Shown: positions 14,557 to 20,820 of the stretch, piece by piece
Layout: every line of letters starts with the position of its first letter
Position numbering within the stretch: the stretch's first letter is position 1
DNA from: CAWULT01 sp963923455
Lineage (GTDB): Bacteria; Acidobacteriota; Vicinamibacteria; Vicinamibacterales; UBA2999
Direction: 5' to 3'
Assembly: GCA_963923455.1 (NCBI GenBank)
Contig: CAWULT010000068.1
Coordinates: 1 to 24,514 of the forward strand
Length of the DNA stretch: 24,514 nt
Notes under the pieces: model-generated
Databases searched by the model: none
Seen by the model: only the letters and a program-made list of their open reading frames with translations
Told to the model about the DNA's origin: nothing
Position numbers and translations under genes: made by a program

Positions 14557-14570
14557 CCGCGGCGCCGCGG
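14557..14570. repeat. Perfect 14-base palindrome between the sirtuin and XdhC-family genes
   Basis: CCGCGGCGCCGCGG is its own reverse complement. It lies 37 bases after the sirtuin stop and 18 bases before the next -10 box. It could fold as a terminator stem or bind a dimeric protein where a -35 would lie, but such GC palindromes also arise by chance at this base composition. Confidence 0.3.
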
Positions 14571-14588
14571 TCCGGTGCCCGGCGGGCC

Positions 14589-14594
14589 TATAAT
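14589..14594 (+). promoter_or_regulatory. Consensus -10 box of a probable leaderless promoter (XdhC-family gene)
   Basis: TATAAT is a perfect -10 in very GC-rich surroundings. It ends exactly 7 bases before the ATG at 14602, so transcription should begin at or next to the A of the start codon. The intervening TCCCCCG cannot act as a ribosome site. The -35 region is poor. Confidence 0.55.
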
Positions 14595-14601
14595 TCCCCC
14601 G

Positions 14602-15435
14602 ATGAACCAAGAGGTGTTCGCCGCGCTCGCCGAGGCCCTCGATCGGGGAGACGAGGTCGCCCTCGTCACCATCGTGGCCTCGACCGGGTCGACGCCCCAG
14701 CGCGTCGGCGCCAAGATGCTGGTGTACTCCGACGGCCGCACCGTGGGCACGATTGGCGGCGGCTGCTACGAGAACGACGCCTTCTGGAAGGCGCGCGAGG
14801 CCATCAAGTCCCGCAAGCCGGTCAACCTGCGCTTCGAGTTGAACGACGACTTCGCGCAGGAGACGGGCCTCGTCTGCGGCGGCCAGATGGAAGTGTTCAT
14901 CGAGCCGGTCGAGGCCTCACCCGAGGTCTACGTGTTCGGCGCCGGGCACGTCGGCTACTTCGTCGGCCGGCTGGCGCACGAGGTGGGCTTCAAGGTGCAC
15001 GTGGTCGACGACCGCGAGAAGTTCGCCAACACGGAGCGCTTCGGTCCCGACATCGACGTGGTGGTCGACGACATCCCGGCGTGGCTCGAGACGCACCGCC
15101 TGCCGCAGACCGGCTACGCCGTCGTGGTGACGCGCGGCCACCGGCACGACCTCGACGCCATGCGGGCGCTGGCCCGGCAACCGCTGCGCTACCTCGGCCT
15201 CATCGGCAGCAAGGCGAAGGTCAAGCGCATCTTCGACGCGCTGCGGGAGGAAGGGATGCCCGCCGACCTGCTGCGCACCATCCACGCGCCGATAGGGCTG
15301 GACATCGGGGCCATTACGCCGCAGGAGATCGCCGTGAGCATCGTGGCCGAGCTCATTGCGGTCAAGCACGGGAAGATCAGTGAACCGAACGTGGCCGCCG
15401 TCTCGATGCGGTGGGAGGGGGCCCTGAAGCGCTGA
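14602..15435 (+). CDS. XdhC/CoxI family protein (molybdoenzyme maturation-type)
   Basis: XdhC-type proteins bind molybdenum cofactor, help its sulphuration and load it into xanthine-dehydrogenase-family enzymes. The 277-residue product has the N-terminal XdhC_CoxI domain (VALVTIVASTGSTPQRVGAKML, TVGTIGGGCYE, GLVCGGQMEVFIEP). Its C-terminal domain is a Rossmann fold (VYVFGAGHVGYFVGRLAHEVGF from about residue 108; ALARQPLRYLGLIGSKAKVKR; GLDIGAITPQEIAVSIVAELIA). No molybdopterin hydroxylase subunits or other Mo-cofactor genes are nearby, so its partner is not known here. The ATG at 14602 is well placed after a TATAAT box and no alternative fits. It ends 49 bases before hrcA. Confidence 0.92.
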   Translation: MNQEVFAALAEALDRGDEVALVTIVASTGSTPQRVGAKMLVYSDGRTVGTIGGGCYENDAFWKAREAIKSRKPVNLRFELNDDFAQETGLVCGGQMEVFIEPVEASPEVYVFGAGHVGYFVGRLAHEVGFKVHVVDDREKFANTERFGPDIDVVVDDIPAWLETHRLPQTGYAVVVTRGHRHDLDAMRALARQPLRYLGLIGSKAKVKRIFDALREEGMPADLLRTIHAPIGLDIGAITPQEIAVSIVAELIAVKHGKISEPNVAAVSMRWEGALKR

Positions 15436-15450
15436 GCCGCACGCTGCTGC

Positions 15451-15456
15451 TATAAT
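15451..15456 (+). promoter_or_regulatory. Consensus -10 box upstream of hrcA
   Basis: TATAAT lies 28 bases upstream of the hrcA ATG, which would give a leader of about 20 bases. The leader contains neither a CIRCE inverted repeat (TTAGCACTC-N9-GAGTGCTAA) nor an obvious Shine-Dalgarno. No good -35 was found at 16-19 bases. It probably drives hrcA-grpE-dnaJ-prmA. Confidence 0.5.
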
Positions 15457-15484
15457 GAGAGCGGCCGTAAGCCACTGACGAACA

Positions 15485-16534
15485 ATGGGTTCCCACGAGC
15501 TCACCGACCGTTCACGCCGCCTGCTCGCCACGCTCGTCCGCGAGTACATCGAGACTGGCGAGGCCGTGTCCTCCCAGGTCCTGGCGCGCCGCAGCGCGCT
15601 CGGCGTCTCGTCCGCCACCGTTCGCAGCGCCCTGGCCCAGCTCGAGGAGGCCGGCTACGTCCACCAGCCGCACACCTCCGCGGGCCGCGTCCCGACCGAC
15701 CGGGCCTACCGCTTCTTCGTCGACCAGCTGCTCGAGAGCCGGCGTCCCTCGCGGCCCTCGCCGAACGTCGAGACCCAGCTCCGCCAGCAGGCCGCGCGCT
15801 CGCCGTTGATGGAGGATCTGGTGGCGAGCGTCTCGCACCTGGTGTCGCGGACGGCGCGCCACGTCGGCTTCGCGCTGGCTGGCAGCCAGGGCGGCATCCT
15901 GCAGCGGATCGAGTTCGTGCCGCTGGCCGAGCACCGCGTCCTGGTGGTGGTGGTGTCGGGCGGCGGACAGCTCACGCAGAAGGTGGTCGAGACCGAGGAA
16001 CCCGTGCGGTCCGAAGAGCTCGTCCAGGCCACCAACTACCTGAACACGGAGTTCGCCGGCCTGCCGCTGCTGTCGGTCCGCGAGGCCGTGCTCGCGCGCC
16101 TGCGCGAGGAGCGCGTCCTCTACGACGAACTGCGCCGTCGCGCGCTGCGGCTCGCCCAGTCCACGCTCGAGGCACTGCCCCGGCAGCAGACGTTCCACGT
16201 CGAGGGCGCGGCCTCCCTGCTCGACGGCAACCCGCAGGACGGCGTCTCGCTGGCGACGATGCGTGCGCTGCTCGAGATGATGGAAGAGAAGGAGCGCCTG
16301 GTCCATCTGCTCAACCAGTACATCGATGGCCCCGGGCTCACCGTCATCATCGGCACCGAACACGCCGCCCCGGGCCTGCACCCGTTCAGCCTGGTGGCGT
16401 CCACCGCCTCCGACGGAGACGCCACGCAGACCGTTGGCGTGATCGGCCCGACACGCATGCACTATTCGCGGGCCATCTCGCTGGTGGACGGCACGAGCCA
16501 GGCCGTCCTCCGGGTGATGCGCGAGGCCGACTGA
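15485..16534 (+). CDS. hrcA: Heat-inducible transcription repressor HrcA
   Basis: HrcA represses class I heat-shock genes by binding CIRCE operators, and GroEL normally assists its folding. The 349-residue product has the N-terminal winged helix (LTDRSRRLLATLVREYIETGEAVSSQVL, SSATVRSALAQLEEAGYVHQPHTSAGRVPTDRAYRFFVD). The C-terminal GAF-like HrcA domain follows (HVGFALAGSQGGILQRIEFVPLAEHRVLVVVVSGGGQ and GLTVIIGTEH). Length and start (ATG 15485) match the family. It heads a codirectional hrcA-grpE-dnaJ-prmA cluster. No CIRCE element was found in front of it, so if it regulates genes here the operator is divergent or elsewhere. Confidence 0.96.
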   Translation: MGSHELTDRSRRLLATLVREYIETGEAVSSQVLARRSALGVSSATVRSALAQLEEAGYVHQPHTSAGRVPTDRAYRFFVDQLLESRRPSRPSPNVETQLRQQAARSPLMEDLVASVSHLVSRTARHVGFALAGSQGGILQRIEFVPLAEHRVLVVVVSGGGQLTQKVVETEEPVRSEELVQATNYLNTEFAGLPLLSVREAVLARLREERVLYDELRRRALRLAQSTLEALPRQQTFHVEGAASLLDGNPQDGVSLATMRALLEMMEEKERLVHLLNQYIDGPGLTVIIGTEHAAPGLHPFSLVASTASDGDATQTVGVIGPTRMHYSRAISLVDGTSQAVLRVMREAD

Positions 16535-16610
16535 CCGGCCTCGGACCACCTCGGGAGCGCGGCCGCGGCCCGCTGCCCGCTTGAGCGCGGCGTCATCCGC
16601 GCACACACGC

Positions 16611-17114
16611 ATGTCAGACCAGACACACACCGACACCGATCAGCCCGGCGCCGCCGGGTCCGCGCCCGACGCGGCCGAGGCGCTGCGCGCCGAGCGCGAC
16701 ACGCTGCAGGACCGCCTGCTCCGTACCGCGGCCGAGTTCGACAACTACCGCAAGCGGATCGAGCGCGAGCGCCGCGAGCACGCCGACAATGCCGCCGCCG
16801 GCATCCTGGGCGACCTGCTGCCGATCGTCGACAACCTCGAGCTGGCGCTCCAGGCGCCGGCCACCGGCGACGTGGCGGCCTACCGGGCGGGCGTCGAGCT
16901 GATCCTCCAGCAGATGCTCGAGCTGCTGCGCAAGCGAGGGGTCACGCCAATCGACGCCGTCGGCCAGGACTTCGATCCGAACGTCCACGAGGCGGTGGTC
17001 CAGGAGGCCAGCGCGGAGCACCGGGAAGGCCAGGTGATGCAGGAGCTGCGCCGCGGCTACAAGCTCGGCGACCGCCTGCTGCGCGCGGCCATGGTCAAGG
17101 TGGCCACGTCGTGA
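16611..17114 (+). CDS. grpE: GrpE, nucleotide exchange factor for DnaK
   Basis: GrpE speeds ADP release from DnaK as a dimer. The 167-residue product has a short acidic, disordered N-terminus. A long helical region carries LQDRLLRTAAEFDNYRKRIERERRE. The beta-wing domain follows (GVTPIDAVGQDFDPNVHEAVVQEAS, GYKLGDRLLRAAMVKVA). I chose ATG 16611; a TTG at 16581 would add 10 residues, and neither has a clear ribosome site. The stop overlaps the next start as GTGA (17111-17114), so grpE and dnaJ are probably translationally coupled. The gap from hrcA is 76 bases. Confidence 0.95.
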   Translation: MSDQTHTDTDQPGAAGSAPDAAEALRAERDTLQDRLLRTAAEFDNYRKRIERERREHADNAAAGILGDLLPIVDNLELALQAPATGDVAAYRAGVELILQQMLELLRKRGVTPIDAVGQDFDPNVHEAVVQEASAEHREGQVMQELRRGYKLGDRLLRAAMVKVATS

Positions 17115-18256
17115 GCAAGCGCGACTACTACGAGGTGCTCGGCGTCGCGCGCGATGCCAGCGAGCAGGACGTCAAGAGCGCGTACCGCAAGCTGGCGCTG
17201 AAATACCATCCCGACCGCAACCCCGGCGACAAGGAAGCCGAGGACCGGTTCAAGGAGGCGGCCGAGGCCTACGGCGTGCTCGCCGACACCGACAAGCGCC
17301 ACATGTACGACCGCTTCGGCCACGCGGGCCTCGGCGGGGCCGCCACCGGCGGCTTCGACCCCAACGTCTTCACGGGCTTCGAGGACATCCTCGGCGGGCT
17401 CGGCGACGTGTTCGGGCTCGGCGACATCTTCGGCGGCGGGGGGCGCCGGCGCGGCGGTCCGCAGCGCGGGTCGGACCTGCGCTACGACCTCGAGATCTCG
17501 TTCGACGAGTCGGCCCGCGGTTCGGAAACGACGCTGCAGATTCCGCGGCAGGACGCGTGCGACACCTGCAGCGGCTCGGGCGCGGCACCGGGCTCGACGC
17601 CCACGCCGTGCCCGCAGTGCCAGGGCCGCGGCCAGATCCGGTACCAGCAGGGCTTCTTCACGGTGGCCCGTACGTGCGGTCAGTGCCGCGGGGGCGGCAC
17701 CGTGATCACCAAGCCGTGCCAGACCTGCAAGGGTGCCGGCCGGCTGCAGAAGGAGCACAAGCTGACCGTGCGCATCCCGGCCGGCATCGCCACGGGCCAG
17801 CGCCTGCGCCTGGCGGGCGAGGGCGAGGCAGGACTGGCGGGCGGCCCCCACGGCGACCTCTACGTGGTGGTCCACGTGCAGGAGCATGCGTTCTTCCAGC
17901 GCGACGGCAACGACCTCTACTGCGAGATCCCGGTGAGCTTCCCCACGATCGCGCTGGGCGGCGAGATCACGATCCCGACACTCGATGGCGACGAGGCCTT
18001 CTCGGTGCCCGAGGGCACGCAGACCGGCACCACGTTCCGGCTGCGCGGCAAGGGCATGCCCGACGTCTCGGGCCGCGGCCACGGCGACCTGCTGATCAAC
18101 GTGAAGGTCGTGACGCCGAGGAAGCTGACCAAGGAGCAGAAGAAGCTGCTCGAACAGCTCGCCGCGGCCCTGCCCAAGGAGACGGCCGAGCCCACCCCGC
18201 GCGAGGGCCACGAGGACAAGGGGCTGTTCGACCGCGTGAAGGACATCTTCGGCTAG
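17111..18256 (+). CDS. dnaJ: Chaperone DnaJ (type I Hsp40)
   Basis: DnaJ delivers unfolded clients to DnaK and stimulates its ATPase. The 381-residue product is a complete type I protein. The J domain (4-70) has the HPD motif at 33-35. A Gly/Phe-rich linker (about 71-112) follows. The zinc domain has four CxxCxGxG-type repeats at C150/C153, C167/C170, C189/C192 and C203/C206. C-terminal substrate-binding domains follow, with GDLYVVVHVQEHAFFQRDGNDL and GDLLINVKVVTP. It starts at GTG 17111, overlapping the grpE stop by 4 bases. dnaK is not between grpE and dnaJ, unlike the common order, so its partner must be encoded elsewhere. It ends two bases before the prmA start. Confidence 0.97.
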   Translation: MSKRDYYEVLGVARDASEQDVKSAYRKLALKYHPDRNPGDKEAEDRFKEAAEAYGVLADTDKRHMYDRFGHAGLGGAATGGFDPNVFTGFEDILGGLGDVFGLGDIFGGGGRRRGGPQRGSDLRYDLEISFDESARGSETTLQIPRQDACDTCSGSGAAPGSTPTPCPQCQGRGQIRYQQGFFTVARTCGQCRGGGTVITKPCQTCKGAGRLQKEHKLTVRIPAGIATGQRLRLAGEGEAGLAGGPHGDLYVVVHVQEHAFFQRDGNDLYCEIPVSFPTIALGGEITIPTLDGDEAFSVPEGTQTGTTFRLRGKGMPDVSGRGHGDLLINVKVVTPRKLTKEQKKLLEQLAAALPKETAEPTPREGHEDKGLFDRVKDIFG

Positions 18257-18258
18257 CC

Positions 18259-19083
18259 ATGCGGACCTGGCCCGCCATGCTCGTGACCGGCCTGCCGGCC
18301 GGCGACGACGGCAGCGACGGCCGCGCGGACCTGCTGCAGGCGCTGCTCGTGGACTACGACGTCGACGCGATCGACGAGAGCGCGGCCGACGGCTGGCGCG
18401 TCTACTTTCGCGACTCCGGCAGCCGCGACCGTGCCCTGACGGCCACCGCCGGCCGCTTCCCCGAACTCGGCGTCCAGGCCCTCGACGTGCCCGACGAGGA
18501 CTGGGCCGCACGGTCGCAGGCGGCGCTCGGGCCCGTGCAGGTGGGCCGCATCATCGTCGCGCCGCCGTGGGCGGTGCCGACCACGATCACGATCCTGCCG
18601 TCGATGGGCTTCGGCACGGGCCACCACGCGACGACGCGTCTGTGCCTGGCCGCGCTCCAGCGGATCGAGGTCAGTGGCCGGACGGTGGCCGACGTCGGCA
18701 CCGGCTCGGGCGTGCTGGCGATTGCGGCGAGCCTGCTCGGAGGGAACGTCACGGGCATCGATGACGATGCCGACGCCATCCAGGCGGCCTGGGACAACCT
18801 GGCGCTGAACTCCGGCGCCCAGGTGTCGCTGCTCGTGGGCGACATCCGCTCGACACCGCTGGCGACGGCCGACGTCGTGCTCGCCAACCTGACGGGAGGC
18901 CTGCTCATGTCGTCGGCCGAGCCCCTGCGTCGGACCGTGGCGCCGGGTGGACGGCTGATCCTCAGCGGGTTCATGACGCACGAGGCCGAGACCGTGCTGA
19001 CCAGCTTTCCCGGCTTCACCCTGGAACACCGCGGCGAGGAAGAGGGCTGGGTCTGCGCGACGCTGGCCGCGCCGTCGGCCTGA
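18259..19083 (+). CDS. prmA: Ribosomal protein L11 methyltransferase (PrmA)
   Basis: PrmA trimethylates ribosomal protein L11 using S-adenosylmethionine. The 274-residue product has an N-terminal substrate-recognition part with lower conservation. The catalytic domain follows, with MGFGTGHHATTRLCL (116-130), the SAM-binding motif DVGTGSGVLAIAAS (145-158), GIDDDADAIQAAWDN and ANLTGGLL. GTGHHATT is characteristic of PrmA. ATG 18259 comes two bases after the dnaJ stop, so the two are tightly coupled. The frame is open far upstream within dnaJ, but that is a shadow. The prmA-rsmE pairing seen in many bacteria is absent: the next gene is a convergent aminotransferase. Assignment to L11 itself is by family. 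Confidence 0.93.
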   Translation: MRTWPAMLVTGLPAGDDGSDGRADLLQALLVDYDVDAIDESAADGWRVYFRDSGSRDRALTATAGRFPELGVQALDVPDEDWAARSQAALGPVQVGRIIVAPPWAVPTTITILPSMGFGTGHHATTRLCLAALQRIEVSGRTVADVGTGSGVLAIAASLLGGNVTGIDDDADAIQAAWDNLALNSGAQVSLLVGDIRSTPLATADVVLANLTGGLLMSSAEPLRRTVAPGGRLILSGFMTHEAETVLTSFPGFTLEHRGEEEGWVCATLAAPSA

Positions 19084-19116
19084 GCGGCCGCGGACGCGCG
19101 GGGCCGATGAGGCCGA

Positions 19117-19130
19117 CGGGAGATGTCCCG
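19117..19130. terminator. Hairpin between convergent prmA and aminotransferase genes
   Basis: CGGGA (19117-19121) and TCCCG (19126-19130) form a perfect 5-bp stem with a GATG loop in the 51-base gap between two convergent genes. It could act in both directions, but no T-run follows on either strand. Confidence 0.25.
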
Positions 19131-19134
19131 GGCG

Positions 19135-20304
19135 CTAGGCCGTCCAGCGCTCCGCGACGGTGCGGATGCGGCTGAGCGCCTCCTCGATGTTCTCCAGCGA
19201 GTTCGCGTAGCTCAGGCGCAGGTAGCCGTCGCCGTAGCTGCCGAACGCCGTGCCGCTCAGGCACGAGACGCCGGCCTCGTTCATCAGCAGGTCCGCCAGC
19301 GCCTTCGACGACAGCCCGGTGCCGGTGATGTTGGGGAACGCGTAGAACGCGCCCGCGGGCACCCGGCAGCGGAAACCCGGAATCGCATTGAGGCCGGCGA
19401 CGATCGCGTCGCGCCGGCGGCGGAACTCGGCCACCATCTGGTCGACGCAGTCCTGCGGTCCCTGGAGCGCCGCGAGGCCTGCCCGCTGGGTGAAGCTCGC
19501 CGTGCAGGAGTTCGCGTTGACCTGCAGCCGTTCGACCGCCGTCGACAGCCAGAGCGGCATCACGCCGTAGCCGAGGCGCCAGCCGGTCATCGAGTAGGTC
19601 TTCGAGAAGCCGTCGAGGATGACCGTCTTCTCGAGCATCCCGTCGAACTGGGTGATCGACTCCGGCCGCTCCTCGTAGTAGATGCGCGAGTAGATTTCGT
19701 CGCTCAGGACGATGACGTCGCGATCGCGCAGCAGGTCGGCAATCCGCGCCAGGTCGGCCTTCGGGATCACGCCGCCGGTCGGGTTGGCCGGCGAGTTCAG
19801 GATCACGAGCTTCGTGCGCGGCGACAGGCTCCGCTCGAACGTCTCGAGGTCGAACGAGAAGCCGCGGCTCTCGACGAGCGGCATCGGCACGCGCGTGGCC
19901 CCGAGGAAGTCGATCAGCGACTCGTAGATCGGAAAGCCCGGATTCGGATAGATGACCTCGTCGCCCTCCTCGAGCAGCGCCGTCATCAGGAAGTACATGA
20001 TGGGCTTGCCGCCGGGCACCACCTGCACCTGGGCCCCCGTCACCGGGATGTTGCGGGTGGTGGCAACGTAGTGTGCGATGGCCTCGCGGACGTCCGGAAA
20101 GCCCGCCGTCGGCCCGTACCCGGTCCAGCCGTCGTCGATGGCCTTCTTGCCGGCTTCCTTCACGTGGGCCGGCGTCGGAAAGTCGGGCTGGCCGATCTCG
20201 AGGTGAATGATGTGGCGGCCCTGAGCCTCGAGCGCGCGTGCCTTGGCCAGCACCTCGAACGCGGACTCGGTGCCGAGCCGTGACATCCGTTCTGCGAGCT
20301 TCAT
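19135..20304 (-). CDS. Class I pyridoxal-phosphate aminotransferase (aspartate-aminotransferase-like)
   Basis: It transfers an amino group between an amino acid and a 2-oxoacid in the cytoplasm. The 389-residue product belongs to fold type I, subgroup I-gamma by appearance. Visible features are LEIGQPDFPTPAHV (35-48), YGPTAGFPDVREAIA (63-77), the SPANPTGG motif with Asn174, DEIYSRIYY with Asp202 and Tyr205, and the PLP lysine Lys235 in FSKTYSMTGWRLGYG, with Arg243. Near the C-terminus FGSYGDGYLRLSYANS supplies the usual carboxylate-binding arginine. ATG 20304 starts the conserved protein; the frame stays open to 22059 upstream, but that is antisense to other genes. Substrate is uncertain: aspartate, alanine or aromatic amino acids are all possible. 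Confidence 0.93.
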   Translation of the reverse strand: MKLAERMSRLGTESAFEVLAKARALEAQGRHIIHLEIGQPDFPTPAHVKEAGKKAIDDGWTGYGPTAGFPDVREAIAHYVATTRNIPVTGAQVQVVPGGKPIMYFLMTALLEEGDEVIYPNPGFPIYESLIDFLGATRVPMPLVESRGFSFDLETFERSLSPRTKLVILNSPANPTGGVIPKADLARIADLLRDRDVIVLSDEIYSRIYYEERPESITQFDGMLEKTVILDGFSKTYSMTGWRLGYGVMPLWLSTAVERLQVNANSCTASFTQRAGLAALQGPQDCVDQMVAEFRRRRDAIVAGLNAIPGFRCRVPAGAFYAFPNITGTGLSSKALADLLMNEAGVSCLSGTAFGSYGDGYLRLSYANSLENIEEALSRIRTVAERWTA

Positions 20305-20406
20305 CGAAACACGATCTCCCGGGATGGAACGCGGCGGCCGTCGACAAGCGGGACGGGATCGGGCCGGCAGGCACTGTCGGCCGCCGCGTGCGATGTCCAG
20401 ACGTGC

Positions 20407-20412
20407 AGTATA
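20407..20412 (-). promoter_or_regulatory. Candidate -10 box for the aminotransferase gene
   Basis: On the minus strand TATACT (5 of 6 consensus) lies about 100 bases upstream of the aminotransferase ATG. The core GTATAC (20408-20413) is palindromic, so TATACA could also serve the plus strand. No convincing -35 flanks it. The rest of the 240-base divergent gap (20305-20544) shows nothing recognisable. Confidence 0.3.
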
Positions 20413-20544
20413 CAACCCCGCTGTCCGCGGCGGGTGCTCGCACCGACCGCCGGCCGCTCGGGCAACCCGTCGCCCCCCGCCACCCGTCCAATCAGGCGTC
20501 GAGCGAGTTTGCCAGCGCCGACTCCACGCTACGAGGAGAGACCG

Positions 20545-20772
20545 ATGACGTCCAGACTGCTTCAGGGGTGCCTGCTCGCCCTGCTCGTCGCCGCACCGGT
20601 GGCGGCACAGACGACACCGCGCGACCGCGCCGATCGGCGCGAAGACGTGCGTGACCGCCGCGAGGACCGCCGCGACGCGCGCGAAGATCGGCGCGACGCG
20701 CGTGAAGACCGGCGTGACGCACGCGAGGACCGGCGCGACCGGCGGGAGGATCGGCACACCGCCCGTCGATAG
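20545..20772 (+). CDS. Small secreted Arg/Asp/Glu heptad-repeat protein
   Basis: I do not recognise a family. The 75-residue product begins with a clean signal peptide (MTSRLLQGCLLALLVAAPVAAQ) likely cut near residue 22. The mature part is almost only Arg, Asp and Glu: from residue 26 I count about 23 Arg, 13 Asp and 6 Glu, with no Lys and no hydrophobic residue other than Ala and a single Val. It is built of six 7-residue units of the type AREDRRD (residues 31-72). ATG 20545 has an excellent AGGAG at 20534-20538, 6 bases upstream, which together with the signal peptide argues for a real gene. The charge pattern suggests a stable solvent-exposed helix or a disordered polyampholyte outside the cytoplasm. 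The function is unknown. The FAD oxidoreductase follows on the same strand. Confidence 0.75.
   Translation: MTSRLLQGCLLALLVAAPVAAQTTPRDRADRREDVRDRREDRRDAREDRRDAREDRRDAREDRRDRREDRHTARR
20635..20760 (+). repeat. Six 21-base tandem repeats inside the small secreted protein gene
   Basis: The units encode RREDVRD, RREDRRD, AREDRRD (three times) and RREDRHT. They are identical or near-identical in protein but differ at third codon positions (for example GAAGATCGG, GAAGACCGG, GAGGACCGG), so the array is not a fresh duplication and the protein pattern appears to be under selection. Confidence 0.85.
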
Positions 20773-20778
20773 CCGCCG

Positions 20779-20794
20779 CTCCGTGAGTGCGGAG
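20779..20794 (+). terminator. Short hairpin after the heptad-repeat gene
   Basis: CTCCG (20779-20783) and CGGAG (20790-20794) pair across a 6-base loop, starting 7 bases after the stop codon. There is no T-run. It could end the small transcript before the next promoter. Confidence 0.25.
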
Positions 20795-20807
20795 GGCCGG
20801 GCTGGCC

Positions 20808-20813
20808 GATAAT
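20808..20813 (+). promoter_or_regulatory. Candidate -10 box of a leaderless promoter (FAD oxidoreductase gene)
   Basis: GATAAT (5 of 6 consensus) ends exactly 7 bases before the ATG at 20821 and physically overlaps an earlier ATG at 20812. No Shine-Dalgarno is present. If this is the -10, transcription starts at 20821 and the upstream ATG is not in the message. No clear -35 was found. Confidence 0.45.
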
Positions 20814-20820
20814 GGCCCTC

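Noticed and set aside
15436..15484. A CIRCE operator before hrcA
   Set aside because: I looked for TTAGCACTC/GAGTGCTAA or a degenerate inverted repeat with a 9-base gap on both strands and found none.
20635..20760. Tandem 21-base units as a CRISPR array
   Set aside because: The units are directly adjacent without spacers, remain in one reading frame and encode a regular heptad.
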